NCBI GenBank assembly: GCA_027491215.1
Contig: JAIXWP010000121.1
Span: 1-40,394 of the forward strand
Length of the DNA: 40,394 bases
Direction: 5' to 3'
From: Flavobacteriales bacterium
Lineage (GTDB): Bacteria > Bacteroidota > Bacteroidia > Flavobacteriales_D > Sanyastnellaceae
Part shown: positions 8,431 to 16,584 of the stretch, piece by piece
How the letters are laid out: each line of letters starts with the position of its first letter
Position numbering within the stretch: position 1 is the stretch's first letter
Program-made: the position numbers and the translations under genes
Notes under the pieces: model-generated
What the model was told of the DNA's origin: nothing
Seen by the model: only the letters and a program-made list of their open reading frames with translations
Databases searched by the model: none

Positions 8431-10518
8431 ATGTTTTCAAAATCACAGATAGAGGCCACAGTAAAGCTTCTCGACGAAGGCTGTACTATACCGTTCATTG
8501 CGCGATACCGCAAGGAAGTGACAGGAGGCTTAGATGAAGTAGAGATCGAACAAATCAGAGCGGAAACACATCGGAAGCGAGAATTGGAAAAACGAAAGGA
8601 AACCATTCTCAGCACTATTGAGTCACAAGGGAAGTTGACAGATGAACTCCGCCGAATGATCGTTCGGTGCGAGGATGCGCAAGAGCTTGAAGATATTTAT
8701 TTACCATATAAGCCAAAACGGAAAACAAAGGCAAGCGTTGCGCGCGAGCAAGGACTAGAGCCGCTTGCATTGTGGTTGATGAAAGAGCCATTTCAAGATC
8801 TATCGCAAGAGGCGGAGAAGTTTTTAAGTGATGAAGTAAAGGACGACGAAGCGGCACTTCAAGGAGCTCGCGACATCATTGCAGAAATTGTGAATGAAGA
8901 TGCAATGGCAAGAAGTACCGTGCGCCATCAGTTCCAGCGATTTGCAAGTATTAAGACGCGTGTGGCGAGAGATAAAGAAGAAACAGGAATCAAGTACAAA
9001 GATTATTTTGAATTTGAGGAGCCATTGAGCCGTTGTCCTTCACATCGTGTATTGGCAATGTTTAGAGGCGAGGAGGAAGGTATACTGCGTTTGTCTATTG
9101 CTCCAGAAGAAGATCTAACACTCGAAAAGCTCGAGCGCATTTTTATCAAAAAAAATAATGACGCGAGCGACCATATTGCGACTGCAATAAAAGACTCGTA
9201 TCGCCGTTTGCTCGGCCCATCGATTGAAAATGAGGTGCGTGCACAAGCAAAAGCACAAGCGGATGTGGAGGCGATTCGCGTTTTTGCCGAAAACTTGAGA
9301 CAATTATTATTGGCTGCACCGCTTGGACAGAAGCGCATTTTGGCGCTTGATCCAGGCTTCAGAACAGGATGTAAAGTAGTATGCTTGAATGAAGAGGGAA
9401 CGCTGGTATTTGATAGCGTCATTTACCCACATGAGCCACAAAAAGAGGAAGTATGTGCCGCAGCAGATGTTCGAAATTGGATAGAAAAATACAAAATTGA
9501 AGCTATCGCTATTGGCAATGGAACAGCGGGCAGAGAGACAGAGCAATTCGTTCGACGTCTCAATCTTGGAAGTCATGTGCAGATATTTATGGTGAATGAG
9601 AGCGGCGCTTCTATTTATTCAGGATCTGAAATCGCGCGCGAAGAATTTCCAGACAAAGACATCACTGTGCGCGGTGCGGTTTCTATTGGCAGAAGACTTT
9701 CAGATCCGTTATCGGAGCTTGTAAAGATCGATCCGAAGAGTATCGGCGTAGGCCAATATCAGCACGACGTAGATCAGAATCTATTGAAAGAAGGATTGGA
9801 TACTGTAGTGCTTAGCTGTGTGAATAATGTGGGAGTAAATGTCAATACAGCGAGTAAAAGTTTGTTGACTTATGTATCAGGTCTTGGTCCGAAGATCGCT
9901 GAAAATATTGTGAAGTATCGCGAAGAAAATGGCGCATTTGCATCGCGAGTTGCTTTGAAAAAAGTGCCTAAGCTCGGAGATAAAGCGTTTGAGCAATGTG
10001 CAGGTTTCTTACGCATTCCGAATGGAAAAAATATCTTAGATAATTCTGCAGTCCATCCTGAAAGCTATGCTATTGTAGAAAAAATGGCAAAGGATCTTCA
10101 GTGTACCGTTGTAGAATTAATTGCAAAAGAAGAACTGCGCAAGCGTATTCGTCCTGCTGATTATGTGACGGAGAAATTTGGTTTACCAACGATTCAAGAT
10201 ATTTTGAAAGAGCTTGCAAAGCCCGGTCGTGACCCGCGTGCGACGATTGAAGTGTTTGAATTCGCAGATGTGAAATCAATGGAAGATTTAAAAATCGGAA
10301 TGGAACTTCCGGGAATCGTAACCAACATTACGAACTTCGGATGCTTTGTGGATGTAGGGGTGAAGCAGGATGGAATGGTTCACATTAGTCAAATGGCCAA
10401 TCGTTATATCAAAGATCCAAATGAAGTCGTAAAACTTCAGCAGAAGGTAAAAGTGAAAGTGACAGAAGTAGATCTAGTAAGAAAGCGCATTGCTCTTTCG
10501 ATGAAAGACTTGCAGTAA
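8431..10518 (+). CDS. tex: Tex-family RNA-binding transcription accessory protein
   Basis: Tex binds nucleic acid and RNA polymerase and influences transcription and ribosome-linked processes; its precise job is not settled. Parts visible in the 695 residues: helical N-terminal region beginning EGCTIPFIARYRKEVTGGLDE, YqgF/RNase H-like domain (~302, RILALDPGFRTGCK), helix-hairpin-helix region (~467-520, NVNTASKSLLTYVSGLGPKIA) and a C-terminal S1 domain (~623-694, GIVTNITNFGCFVDVGV). The protein starts about 15-20 residues later than typical Tex, which has an extra helix before this point. The frame extends upstream to 8374 but contains no start codon and no Tex-like sequence. The stop codon abuts the stop of the convergent gene at 10519. 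Confidence 0.94.
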   Translation: MFSKSQIEATVKLLDEGCTIPFIARYRKEVTGGLDEVEIEQIRAETHRKRELEKRKETILSTIESQGKLTDELRRMIVRCEDAQELEDIYLPYKPKRKTKASVAREQGLEPLALWLMKEPFQDLSQEAEKFLSDEVKDDEAALQGARDIIAEIVNEDAMARSTVRHQFQRFASIKTRVARDKEETGIKYKDYFEFEEPLSRCPSHRVLAMFRGEEEGILRLSIAPEEDLTLEKLERIFIKKNNDASDHIATAIKDSYRRLLGPSIENEVRAQAKAQADVEAIRVFAENLRQLLLAAPLGQKRILALDPGFRTGCKVVCLNEEGTLVFDSVIYPHEPQKEEVCAAADVRNWIEKYKIEAIAIGNGTAGRETEQFVRRLNLGSHVQIFMVNESGASIYSGSEIAREEFPDKDITVRGAVSIGRRLSDPLSELVKIDPKSIGVGQYQHDVDQNLLKEGLDTVVLSCVNNVGVNVNTASKSLLTYVSGLGPKIAENIVKYREENGAFASRVALKKVPKLGDKAFEQCAGFLRIPNGKNILDNSAVHPESYAIVEKMAKDLQCTVVELIAKEELRKRIRPADYVTEKFGLPTIQDILKELAKPGRDPRATIEVFEFADVKSMEDLKIGMELPGIVTNITNFGCFVDVGVKQDGMVHISQMANRYIKDPNEVVKLQQKVKVKVTEVDLVRKRIALSMKDLQ

Positions 10519-10526
10519 TTACTGCA
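10511..10526. repeat. 16-bp perfect palindrome spanning two convergent stop codons
   Basis: TGCAGTAATTACTGCA is its own reverse complement. It contains the tex stop (10516-10518) and the stop of the GT-C gene (10519-10521, opposite strand), with no base between them. It arises because both genes end in TGCAGTAA. Confidence 0.9.
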
Positions 10527-11862
10527 TGTTTTCGATGTGTTTTTTACTGTACCAATAATCAAATATCATGGTGGATATGATCAGGAAGTATTCAACTCCG
10601 ATCAGCCACCATGTTTCTTTTCCGAAGGTGTATAAGAAATAGCTCAACATTACTGCACAAGATGCGACCATTGGCCAGCGTCGTGTAGTAAAGATCGCTA
10701 GTACTAGCGTAATGGCTAAGTACCATGGATGCACTGTTGTAGCTAATAGTATGTACACGACATATACCCAAAGGAAAGATTGAGTAGTAGACTTTTGTCT
10801 CCACCAAAGGATGGCAATGATCAATGCGCTGAGCCCCATTAACGCGGGCCCGATATAGGTGATGTAATTGAAACCAGTTAACGAATAGACGATGTTTCGA
10901 ACGATGAAATATGTCGAAGCGTTGAATTCAAATGTGTGGAAATACAATCCAAGGCTTTCTGTAATATTTCCCAAAAGATGATTAGAAACAAATGGGATAA
11001 AGAGCAATGCTGCGACTCCAAGACCAATCAATGAAAAGAGTACAGTTTGTTTCCATCCATATTTTTTTATCAAAAATGGAATAAATAGGATTGGCAAAAA
11101 CTTGGTTGCAACGGCAAATCCGAAGGGTATTGCGGAAAGTAAGAATCGTTGTGAAAGCGCGAGCACCGCTGCAACGACCAGGAATAAAATCATAAGCGCT
11201 TCGGGATGTAGATTGCCACTGAATTCAATAATGACCAGTGGATTTAGCGCATAGATTCCAGCGAGCTGAGCAGCTTGTCCGCGTTTGAGCAGAATCTTCA
11301 CAAGCAAAAGCATAGTGATGATTTCTATGATAATATAAATCGATTTGAGCACAATGATGCGAGCACCGATATTATTCTCATATCCCAGCATGTTTGAAAT
11401 CCACACACTGTTTCCCCAAGTCAATTGACAGGTGGGAGGATACACGGAATAATATTCCTCAGAGTTGAGGGATTGGTAGAGCGGACTTAACTGATCGAAT
11501 TGAGTATAAGGATGATTCTCTGCCCATTCTGTAGGCTTGAATTCATAAGGGTTTTGTCCCATAGCAACTTGCTCGGCATCCCAAATAAAGCGAAACACAT
11601 CATCAGAAAGACGGCATGAATCATCGAATACAAACAGTACTCGAAAGAGTACCGCTGTGATAAGTATTGTACGCCAAGAAAGCAGTGATCTATTAAACCA
11701 CCAATAGGCATAACCAGAAAAAACAAGTAGAAAGCAAATGGCCAATTGTTCTGGTCTGTCACGTTCGACGTACCATGCCAATCCTCCGTATCCTACCAAC
11801 GAAGCTCCCAGAAAGAAGATCAACAACAATATGGGAAAACCGCTTGCAAGAAGTTTTTTCAT
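10519..11862 (-). CDS. GT-C type polyprenol-phosphate-dependent mannosyl/glycosyltransferase (GT87/DUF2029-like)
   Basis: A 447-residue integral membrane protein with about ten or more hydrophobic segments over its whole length. An acidic first extracytoplasmic loop (FDDSCRLSDDVFRFIWDAEQVAMGQNPYEF) carries the DDxxR/WD features typical of GT-C mannosyltransferases that take sugar from polyprenyl phosphate. Later parts are NPLVIIEFSGNLHPEALM and TVHPWYLAI. It is the last gene of a three-gene glycosyltransferase operon behind a DPM1-like gene that could make its lipid-linked donor. The real start is the ATG at 11862; a TTG two codons upstream also exists. Donor and acceptor cannot be told from sequence. 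Confidence 0.75.
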   Translation of the reverse strand: MKKLLASGFPILLLIFFLGASLVGYGGLAWYVERDRPEQLAICFLLVFSGYAYWWFNRSLLSWRTILITAVLFRVLFVFDDSCRLSDDVFRFIWDAEQVAMGQNPYEFKPTEWAENHPYTQFDQLSPLYQSLNSEEYYSVYPPTCQLTWGNSVWISNMLGYENNIGARIIVLKSIYIIIEIITMLLLVKILLKRGQAAQLAGIYALNPLVIIEFSGNLHPEALMILFLVVAAVLALSQRFLLSAIPFGFAVATKFLPILFIPFLIKKYGWKQTVLFSLIGLGVAALLFIPFVSNHLLGNITESLGLYFHTFEFNASTYFIVRNIVYSLTGFNYITYIGPALMGLSALIIAILWWRQKSTTQSFLWVYVVYILLATTVHPWYLAITLVLAIFTTRRWPMVASCAVMLSYFLYTFGKETWWLIGVEYFLIISTMIFDYWYSKKHIENMQ

Positions 11863-11872
11863 AATCAATGCA

Positions 11873-13348
11873 TCAAGAACGCGCGTGCTTCACAGAGTAG
11901 AAGGTTACGAATACATAACCTAATGTCAACATGAAGTGGAATGGGAATAGACCAAAGTCGTTATAGTGGAACGCTAAAACTATTCCGTAGATAAAGTAAC
12001 AAGCTAGTAATGCCTCAGCAATTGTAAGTGGGCTGATTTTTACTGCACGGTATTTTTTATCTGTCCATGTTCCTTTTTTACCAGTGCTAATTGCAAACTT
12101 TGGTGTACGAACGAATGCAGATTTTTTACCAGTGAAGCCCTCGATAACCGCCACTGCATTGTGCAATGAAAGACCCATCGATACAGATAAGAACATTGGG
12201 AAGTCGATTACGAATCGGCCGAGTTTCTTGAAGAAAGGTTGCGGTGGGCGAGAGACCCAATAGAAGTAACCGAGAATAAAGAAGCTCACCAAGAATGCAG
12301 AAGCAATTACAAATAGAATTTGATATTGCTCGAAGTTATTTTTAATCATGAGCATCGGAACGCTCAATAATGAAGTACCAAGAATACACAAGAACACCAC
12401 AGAGTTCATCAAGTGGAATGAAGCGTGCACTTTGTGTGAGAAACCAAGTCCTTTTGCATTTAATACACGAGGCATGTTTTTCACGGTACATTCTGCCGCG
12501 CCCTTTGTCCAACGGAATTGTTGTGCTTTCAAAGCATTCATTTCTGCTGGAAGCTCTGCTGGGCTGCCTATTTCAGGAAGGTAGATAAAATCCCAACCTT
12601 TCAATTGTGCTCTGTAGCTCAAGTCCAAGTCTTCTGTGATTGTATCTGACTGCCATCCACCTGCATCATAAATGGTTGACTTGCGCCAAACACCTGCGGT
12701 ACCGTTAAAGTTGATGAAGTGATGCGCAGCATTACGACCCATTTGCTCCACTGTAAAGTGTGCATCAAGACCGAATGCCTGGAGGCGTGTGATCAACGAG
12801 TAATCTTCGTTTAAGTGTTCCCAACGTGTTTGAACCACACCCACTTTTTCTCCAGTGTAGAAGAAAGGAATCGTTTGACGAAGGAAGTCGGGGCGAGGGA
12901 CGAAGTCGGCATCGAAGATGGCCGTGAATTCACCCTTACTGATATCTAGACCGTATGACAAAGCACCAGCTTTGAAACCTACGCGTTCTGGACGAATGAT
13001 TTGCTTGATATCAAATCCTTTTGCCGCCATTTCCTCTACTTTTTTACGCCCCACTTCTAGTGATTCGTCGGTAGAGTCATCGAGCAATTGGATTTCCATT
13101 TTATGCTTTGGATAATCGAATTGACATACTGCATCAATGAGTCGCTCTACCACATAGAGTTCATTGAAAACTGGCAACTGGATAGTGACCATTGGAAGGT
13201 CTTCGTCTTTGATAACAGGTTTTACCAGTTTGCGACGGAATCTTCTTACGTAGTGAATCGCTAGATTTAGCTGAACGATGCTGTAGAAGAAAATGAAGAG
13301 TAGGAATAGGCCATAGATACAAATGGCCACTAGAGCAAGTATTTCCAC
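11873..13348 (-). CDS. Processive-type family 2 glycosyltransferase (cellulose-synthase-like, QxxRW)
   Basis: A 491-residue membrane glycosyltransferase with an N-terminal membrane anchor (~1-25), a cytoplasmic GT2 domain and three to four C-terminal membrane segments. The D,D,D,QxxRW set is present: DDSTDES, IFDADFVPR, TITEDLDLSYRA and QQFRWTKGAAE. It resembles the cellulose synthase/glucomannan synthase/ceramide glucosyltransferase group and probably polymerises or transfers a hexose from a nucleotide donor at the inner membrane. Translation probably starts at a GTG (13348); no ATG lies near the conserved start. It begins 4 bases after the DPM1-like gene and ends 10 bases before the GT-C gene, so the three are likely coupled. 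Confidence 0.85.
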   Translation of the reverse strand: MEILALVAICIYGLFLLFIFFYSIVQLNLAIHYVRRFRRKLVKPVIKDEDLPMVTIQLPVFNELYVVERLIDAVCQFDYPKHKMEIQLLDDSTDESLEVGRKKVEEMAAKGFDIKQIIRPERVGFKAGALSYGLDISKGEFTAIFDADFVPRPDFLRQTIPFFYTGEKVGVVQTRWEHLNEDYSLITRLQAFGLDAHFTVEQMGRNAAHHFINFNGTAGVWRKSTIYDAGGWQSDTITEDLDLSYRAQLKGWDFIYLPEIGSPAELPAEMNALKAQQFRWTKGAAECTVKNMPRVLNAKGLGFSHKVHASFHLMNSVVFLCILGTSLLSVPMLMIKNNFEQYQILFVIASAFLVSFFILGYFYWVSRPPQPFFKKLGRFVIDFPMFLSVSMGLSLHNAVAVIEGFTGKKSAFVRTPKFAISTGKKGTWTDKKYRAVKISPLTIAEALLACYFIYGIVLAFHYNDFGLFPFHFMLTLGYVFVTFYSVKHARS

Positions 13349-13352
13349 GTGG

Positions 13353-14048
13353 TTAAATTGATTTAGTGCTGTACTTTAAAATCGTTGTGATGATTTTGTA
13401 GCCCGCTAAAATAGTACCTTTCACCGTACCGCTGACCTTACTTACACCTATCCTTTGTCGATATTTTACTGAAACTTCTGAACAACGCAATTTCTTTTTC
13501 AGTGCTTTTACCTGCATTTCCACGGTCCATCCGTAAGTTTTGTCGCTCATTTGCAGCGAATTAAGTGCGTCTCTTCGAATGGCTCTGAATGGTCCTAGGT
13601 CTGTGAATCGATAGCCGTAAATCATGCGAATCATGCGCGTTGCGAGCCAGTTTCCGAAGACCTGTTGTGGTGTCATGCTCCCTTTTTCTCGACCTGCTGC
13701 ATTTCTAGCACCGATGACCATGTCTACTTCGCCTTTCGCTATGGGCTCTAGGAGCAAACTCATTTCTTCGGGATAGTCGCTATGGTCGGCATCCATAAAC
13801 AAAATGATGTCAGCTTTTATCTCTTGTTGATTAGACCACTCAATGCCTTTCAAACAAGCGTAGCCGTACCCTTGTCGATTTTCATGAAGGACTACAGCGC
13901 CGCCCTTTTCTGCTACGGCAGGAGTTTGATCGCGTGAATTATTATTCACCACAATCACGTGCCTCACCCAAGGGTGATTGATTTCTTGGAGAACAAGTCC
14001 AATACTTTGTTCTTCGTTATAGGCTGGAATGACGATGTCTACGATCAA
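13353..14048 (-). CDS. DPM1/polyprenyl-phosphate glycosyltransferase-like GT2
   Basis: A 231-residue soluble GT-A enzyme of the dolichyl-phosphate mannose/glucose synthase type. It transfers a hexose from a nucleotide sugar to polyprenyl phosphate on the cytoplasmic membrane face. Motifs seen are DIVIPAYNEEQSIG (donor site), VVNNNSRDQT, FMDADHSDYPEE (metal DxD-like), GARN, FTDLGPFRAIRRDAL and YGWTVEMQVKALKK. No membrane segment follows the catalytic domain. The start appears to be a TTG at 14048, because no ATG precedes the conserved IPAYNEE block and the upstream frame runs into nhaA. It is the first gene of the glycosyltransferase trio. Confidence 0.85.
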   Translation of the reverse strand: MIVDIVIPAYNEEQSIGLVLQEINHPWVRHVIVVNNNSRDQTPAVAEKGGAVVLHENRQGYGYACLKGIEWSNQQEIKADIILFMDADHSDYPEEMSLLLEPIAKGEVDMVIGARNAAGREKGSMTPQQVFGNWLATRMIRMIYGYRFTDLGPFRAIRRDALNSLQMSDKTYGWTVEMQVKALKKKLRCSEVSVKYRQRIGVSKVSGTVKGTILAGYKIITTILKYSTKSI

Positions 14049-14067
14049 TGAGTGAGAGATATTAAAA

Positions 14068-15231
14068 TCAAGAATTCGCTTTTTTTATGGAGCGCAAAAA
14101 CATCAAACCCGTTATTGCTGAGATCACAGAAGCCACGATAATCGAGAGCTTTGATTGTTGAACGTAATCTGGATTTTGAAATGCGAGAAGTGTAATAAAA
14201 ATGGACATAGTGAACCCAATTCCAGCGAGCATACCGGTGCCAAGCACGTGTTTATAATTCATGCCTTCTGGAAGGGCACTCCAACCGAGCTTTACAGCGA
14301 GGTAAGTTAGCAACAATACTCCGATAGGCTTTCCAACAGCCAATCCGAGAATAATCCCAAGACTATTGTTCCACTCAATAGCGGTACTGGAGCCTGACTG
14401 AAGATCTATGGCAGTATTTGCGAAAGCAAAAATGGGGAGAACGATATAGGCCACTGGGGTGTGCAGTATATGTTGCAAGCGATATGATGCGGATGTTTCA
14501 TCACCCTTACCGTATGGAATTACAAATGCGAGCATCACTCCTGAAATCGTAGCGTGAATGCCAGATTGAAGCATGCACATCCACATAAAGATTCCTCCTA
14601 TAATGTATGGCCAAATGCGATGAATTTTCATTCTGTTGAGAATGAATAACAATCCCCAAATGACGAGGGCTGCCACCAAGAAGCCCCATGCCACGCCGTG
14701 TGAGTAAAATAATGCAATGACTATAATTGCCCCAAGGTCATCAATTACCGCAAGTGCTGTGAGAAAGACCTTTATAGAAGTAGGAATGTTTTTACCACAA
14801 AAACTCAACACAGCCAATGCAAACGCGATATCCGTCGCCATTGGGATACCAGTGCCTGCTGATGTTTCGTGATTCATGTTCAAGAAAAAGTGAATCGCAG
14901 CTGGAACCGCCATGCCACCAATTGCAGCAGCAATAGGAAGCGAGGCCTTCTTGAGGGCACTTAGTTCTCCTGAATAAATTTCTCGTTCTAATTCAAGTCC
15001 AATGAGCAGAAAGAAAATGGTCATTAGACCATCGTTGATCCAATGCTCTACGCTCATGTTTAGATCTACGATCCAAAAGCTTAAGTCAAAATAGGTATGG
15101 AGGAAATGTTCAATTGCTGAAACATCAAAGACATTAACGAGCGTAATACTTAACACTGCGGCGATCATCAAGAGAACACCACCAGCTTTTTCACTAGCGA
15201 AAAAATCTTTTAGAAGTGTGGAAATAAACAT
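14068..15231 (-). CDS. nhaA: Na+/H+ antiporter NhaA
   Basis: An inner-membrane antiporter that exports Na+ in exchange for protons, for pH and salt homeostasis. The 387-residue length and membrane pattern match the family. The transport aspartates are present: D134 in GIPMATDIAFALA and the D164-D165 pair in ALAVIDDLGAIIVIALF, equivalent to D133, D163 and D164 of the E. coli protein. It opens FFASEKAGGVLLMIAA as expected, so the ATG at 15231 is right. A TAACTTTCG element lies only 4 bases upstream of that ATG. The DPM1-like gene follows after 19 bases, so read-through into the glycosyltransferase operon is possible. Confidence 0.96.
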   Translation of the reverse strand: MFISTLLKDFFASEKAGGVLLMIAAVLSITLVNVFDVSAIEHFLHTYFDLSFWIVDLNMSVEHWINDGLMTIFFLLIGLELEREIYSGELSALKKASLPIAAAIGGMAVPAAIHFFLNMNHETSAGTGIPMATDIAFALAVLSFCGKNIPTSIKVFLTALAVIDDLGAIIVIALFYSHGVAWGFLVAALVIWGLLFILNRMKIHRIWPYIIGGIFMWMCMLQSGIHATISGVMLAFVIPYGKGDETSASYRLQHILHTPVAYIVLPIFAFANTAIDLQSGSSTAIEWNNSLGIILGLAVGKPIGVLLLTYLAVKLGWSALPEGMNYKHVLGTGMLAGIGFTMSIFITLLAFQNPDYVQQSKLSIIVASVISAITGLMFLRSIKKANS

Positions 15232-15234
15232 GGC

Positions 15235-15243
15235 CGAAAGTTA
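15235..15243 (-). promoter_or_regulatory. Candidate -7 element directly before nhaA
   Basis: On the minus strand TAACTTTCGGCC runs directly into the nhaA ATG. If it acts as a -7 box the message would start at or near the start codon and be leaderless. It departs from TAnnTTTG at the last position. Tentative. Confidence 0.35.
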
Positions 15244-15286
15244 CGAAGGAGCGGCCAAAACGAGTTAGAAAAGGGTTAATTGAATA

Positions 15287-16522
15287 CTACTTCACTGGGG
15301 CCCAGCGGTCTTTGAATGACAGCATTGGTTTTTCAATAATTATCCAACTCAATCTAGCAAGTCCGTATGTGAGTAGTCCTGCAAATACAATATAAAGCGT
15401 TTGCGCAAGGAACGGGGACATGTCTGAATTGAATAGATAGTCTCCAAATCCATACTCCCATAAGGGTTTGCAGAAATGGTGGAAAATGTAAATAGCATAA
15501 CTGTATTTACCCATGTGTGTAAGAAAGGGATGTTCGCAAAATTTGCGAACCCAACCATCTTGCATGGCGAGATAGATGAAGCCAAAGAATAATAGAATAG
15601 GGAAGGTCCATTTCTCGGATGGGCCGCCTTTCATCAAAATTTCCGCAGTCATGATGGCTCCATAAACAACCATGATTCTTGCAATGAAATGGCGATAGGG
15701 AAGTACAATGAATAGTGCGAACAAGAACATTGCAGCATTCCATTTGATTTCTAAACTGTTTTGAGAATAGCCTTTGTAAACGCTGTATAACCAAAGAATA
15801 GCGAGGAAAATGGCAATTTTATTCATCCCTTTTTTTTCTTCTAAATAGGGTTGACGAAGGAATGCTGCTAAAAAAGCCCCTGCTCCCAATGCATCCATTC
15901 TGCACGGTGTAAGGCAATAAGAAGCGAGTGAATCTTGGCCGAAAAAGCTATCGAAATATTCCTTCACTGCCGGGCCAGTGAAAACTAAAAGCCCTGAAAT
16001 CAACATCAAAGGGCGGTTTGGTAAGAAGTAAACAATGAAGGGCCACACGAGGTAGAATTGTTCTTCTACCGCCAAGGACCAGAAGTGTCCCATGGTAAGC
16101 CAATCACTTTGAAACGTCCATTCTCCTTTGAGCGCTATTGCGATATTACTGGCGTAGGCAAAGAACCAGCCCATACCGTCATAACCGACTAAACGTTCGG
16201 GGGCTTTTTCAATGAAATAAACTATGAGAAGCGTGATGATCAAACATGCATAGTACAACGGGAAAATACGCAGCAATCGACGTTTAAAGAAAGATCCGAA
16301 GTATGTGCTCGACTGTTTTGTGTCAATCAGAATTCCTGTAATTAGGAAACCTGAGAGTACAAAGAATAGATCCACTCCCAACCATCCGCCGTGAAGCACT
16401 TTCCAGGTGGCCGTTGTTTCCCATGATTTCGAAATCATGAAATGGCTTAACACCAATAGCGTCACAGCAAGACCTCGCACTCCATCGAGTGCTATAATGC
16501 GCTGAAAGGCTGGGGATGACAT
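15287..16522 (-). CDS. Membrane acyltransferase, acyltransferase-3 (OafA/YrhL-like) family
   Basis: A 411-residue polytopic membrane protein that would O-acylate a sugar or lipid on the envelope. Family signatures are RIIALDGVRGLAVTLLVLSHF (N-terminal R-x-R/catalytic His region), GGWLGVDLFFVLSGFLITGIL, FKRRLLRIFPLYY and HFWSLAVEEQFYLVWPF, followed by repeated hydrophobic segments. It lacks the C-terminal SGNH esterase domain found in larger OafA proteins. Gene order places it between an esterase pair and nhaA. The substrate is unknown; surface polysaccharide acetylation is a reasonable inference given the nearby polysaccharide genes and the SGNH-type esterase just upstream. Confidence 0.88.
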   Translation of the reverse strand: MSSPAFQRIIALDGVRGLAVTLLVLSHFMISKSWETTATWKVLHGGWLGVDLFFVLSGFLITGILIDTKQSSTYFGSFFKRRLLRIFPLYYACLIITLLIVYFIEKAPERLVGYDGMGWFFAYASNIAIALKGEWTFQSDWLTMGHFWSLAVEEQFYLVWPFIVYFLPNRPLMLISGLLVFTGPAVKEYFDSFFGQDSLASYCLTPCRMDALGAGAFLAAFLRQPYLEEKKGMNKIAIFLAILWLYSVYKGYSQNSLEIKWNAAMFLFALFIVLPYRHFIARIMVVYGAIMTAEILMKGGPSEKWTFPILLFFGFIYLAMQDGWVRKFCEHPFLTHMGKYSYAIYIFHHFCKPLWEYGFGDYLFNSDMSPFLAQTLYIVFAGLLTYGLARLSWIIIEKPMLSFKDRWAPVK

Positions 16523-16545
16523 CTGGTTTGCTTTTTAAGTGGGTG

Positions 16546-16577
16546 CAAAAGAACAGCATATTCAGATGTTGACCAAA
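16546..16577 (-). promoter_or_regulatory. Candidate promoter of the acyltransferase gene
   Basis: On the minus strand a TTTG box (16577-16574) is followed after 20 bases by TTCTTTTG (16553-16546), one mismatch from TAnnTTTG. This spacing is the Bacteroidota -33/-7 arrangement. The start codon lies 24 bases downstream. Confidence 0.5.
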
Positions 16578-16584
16578 TGCAATT

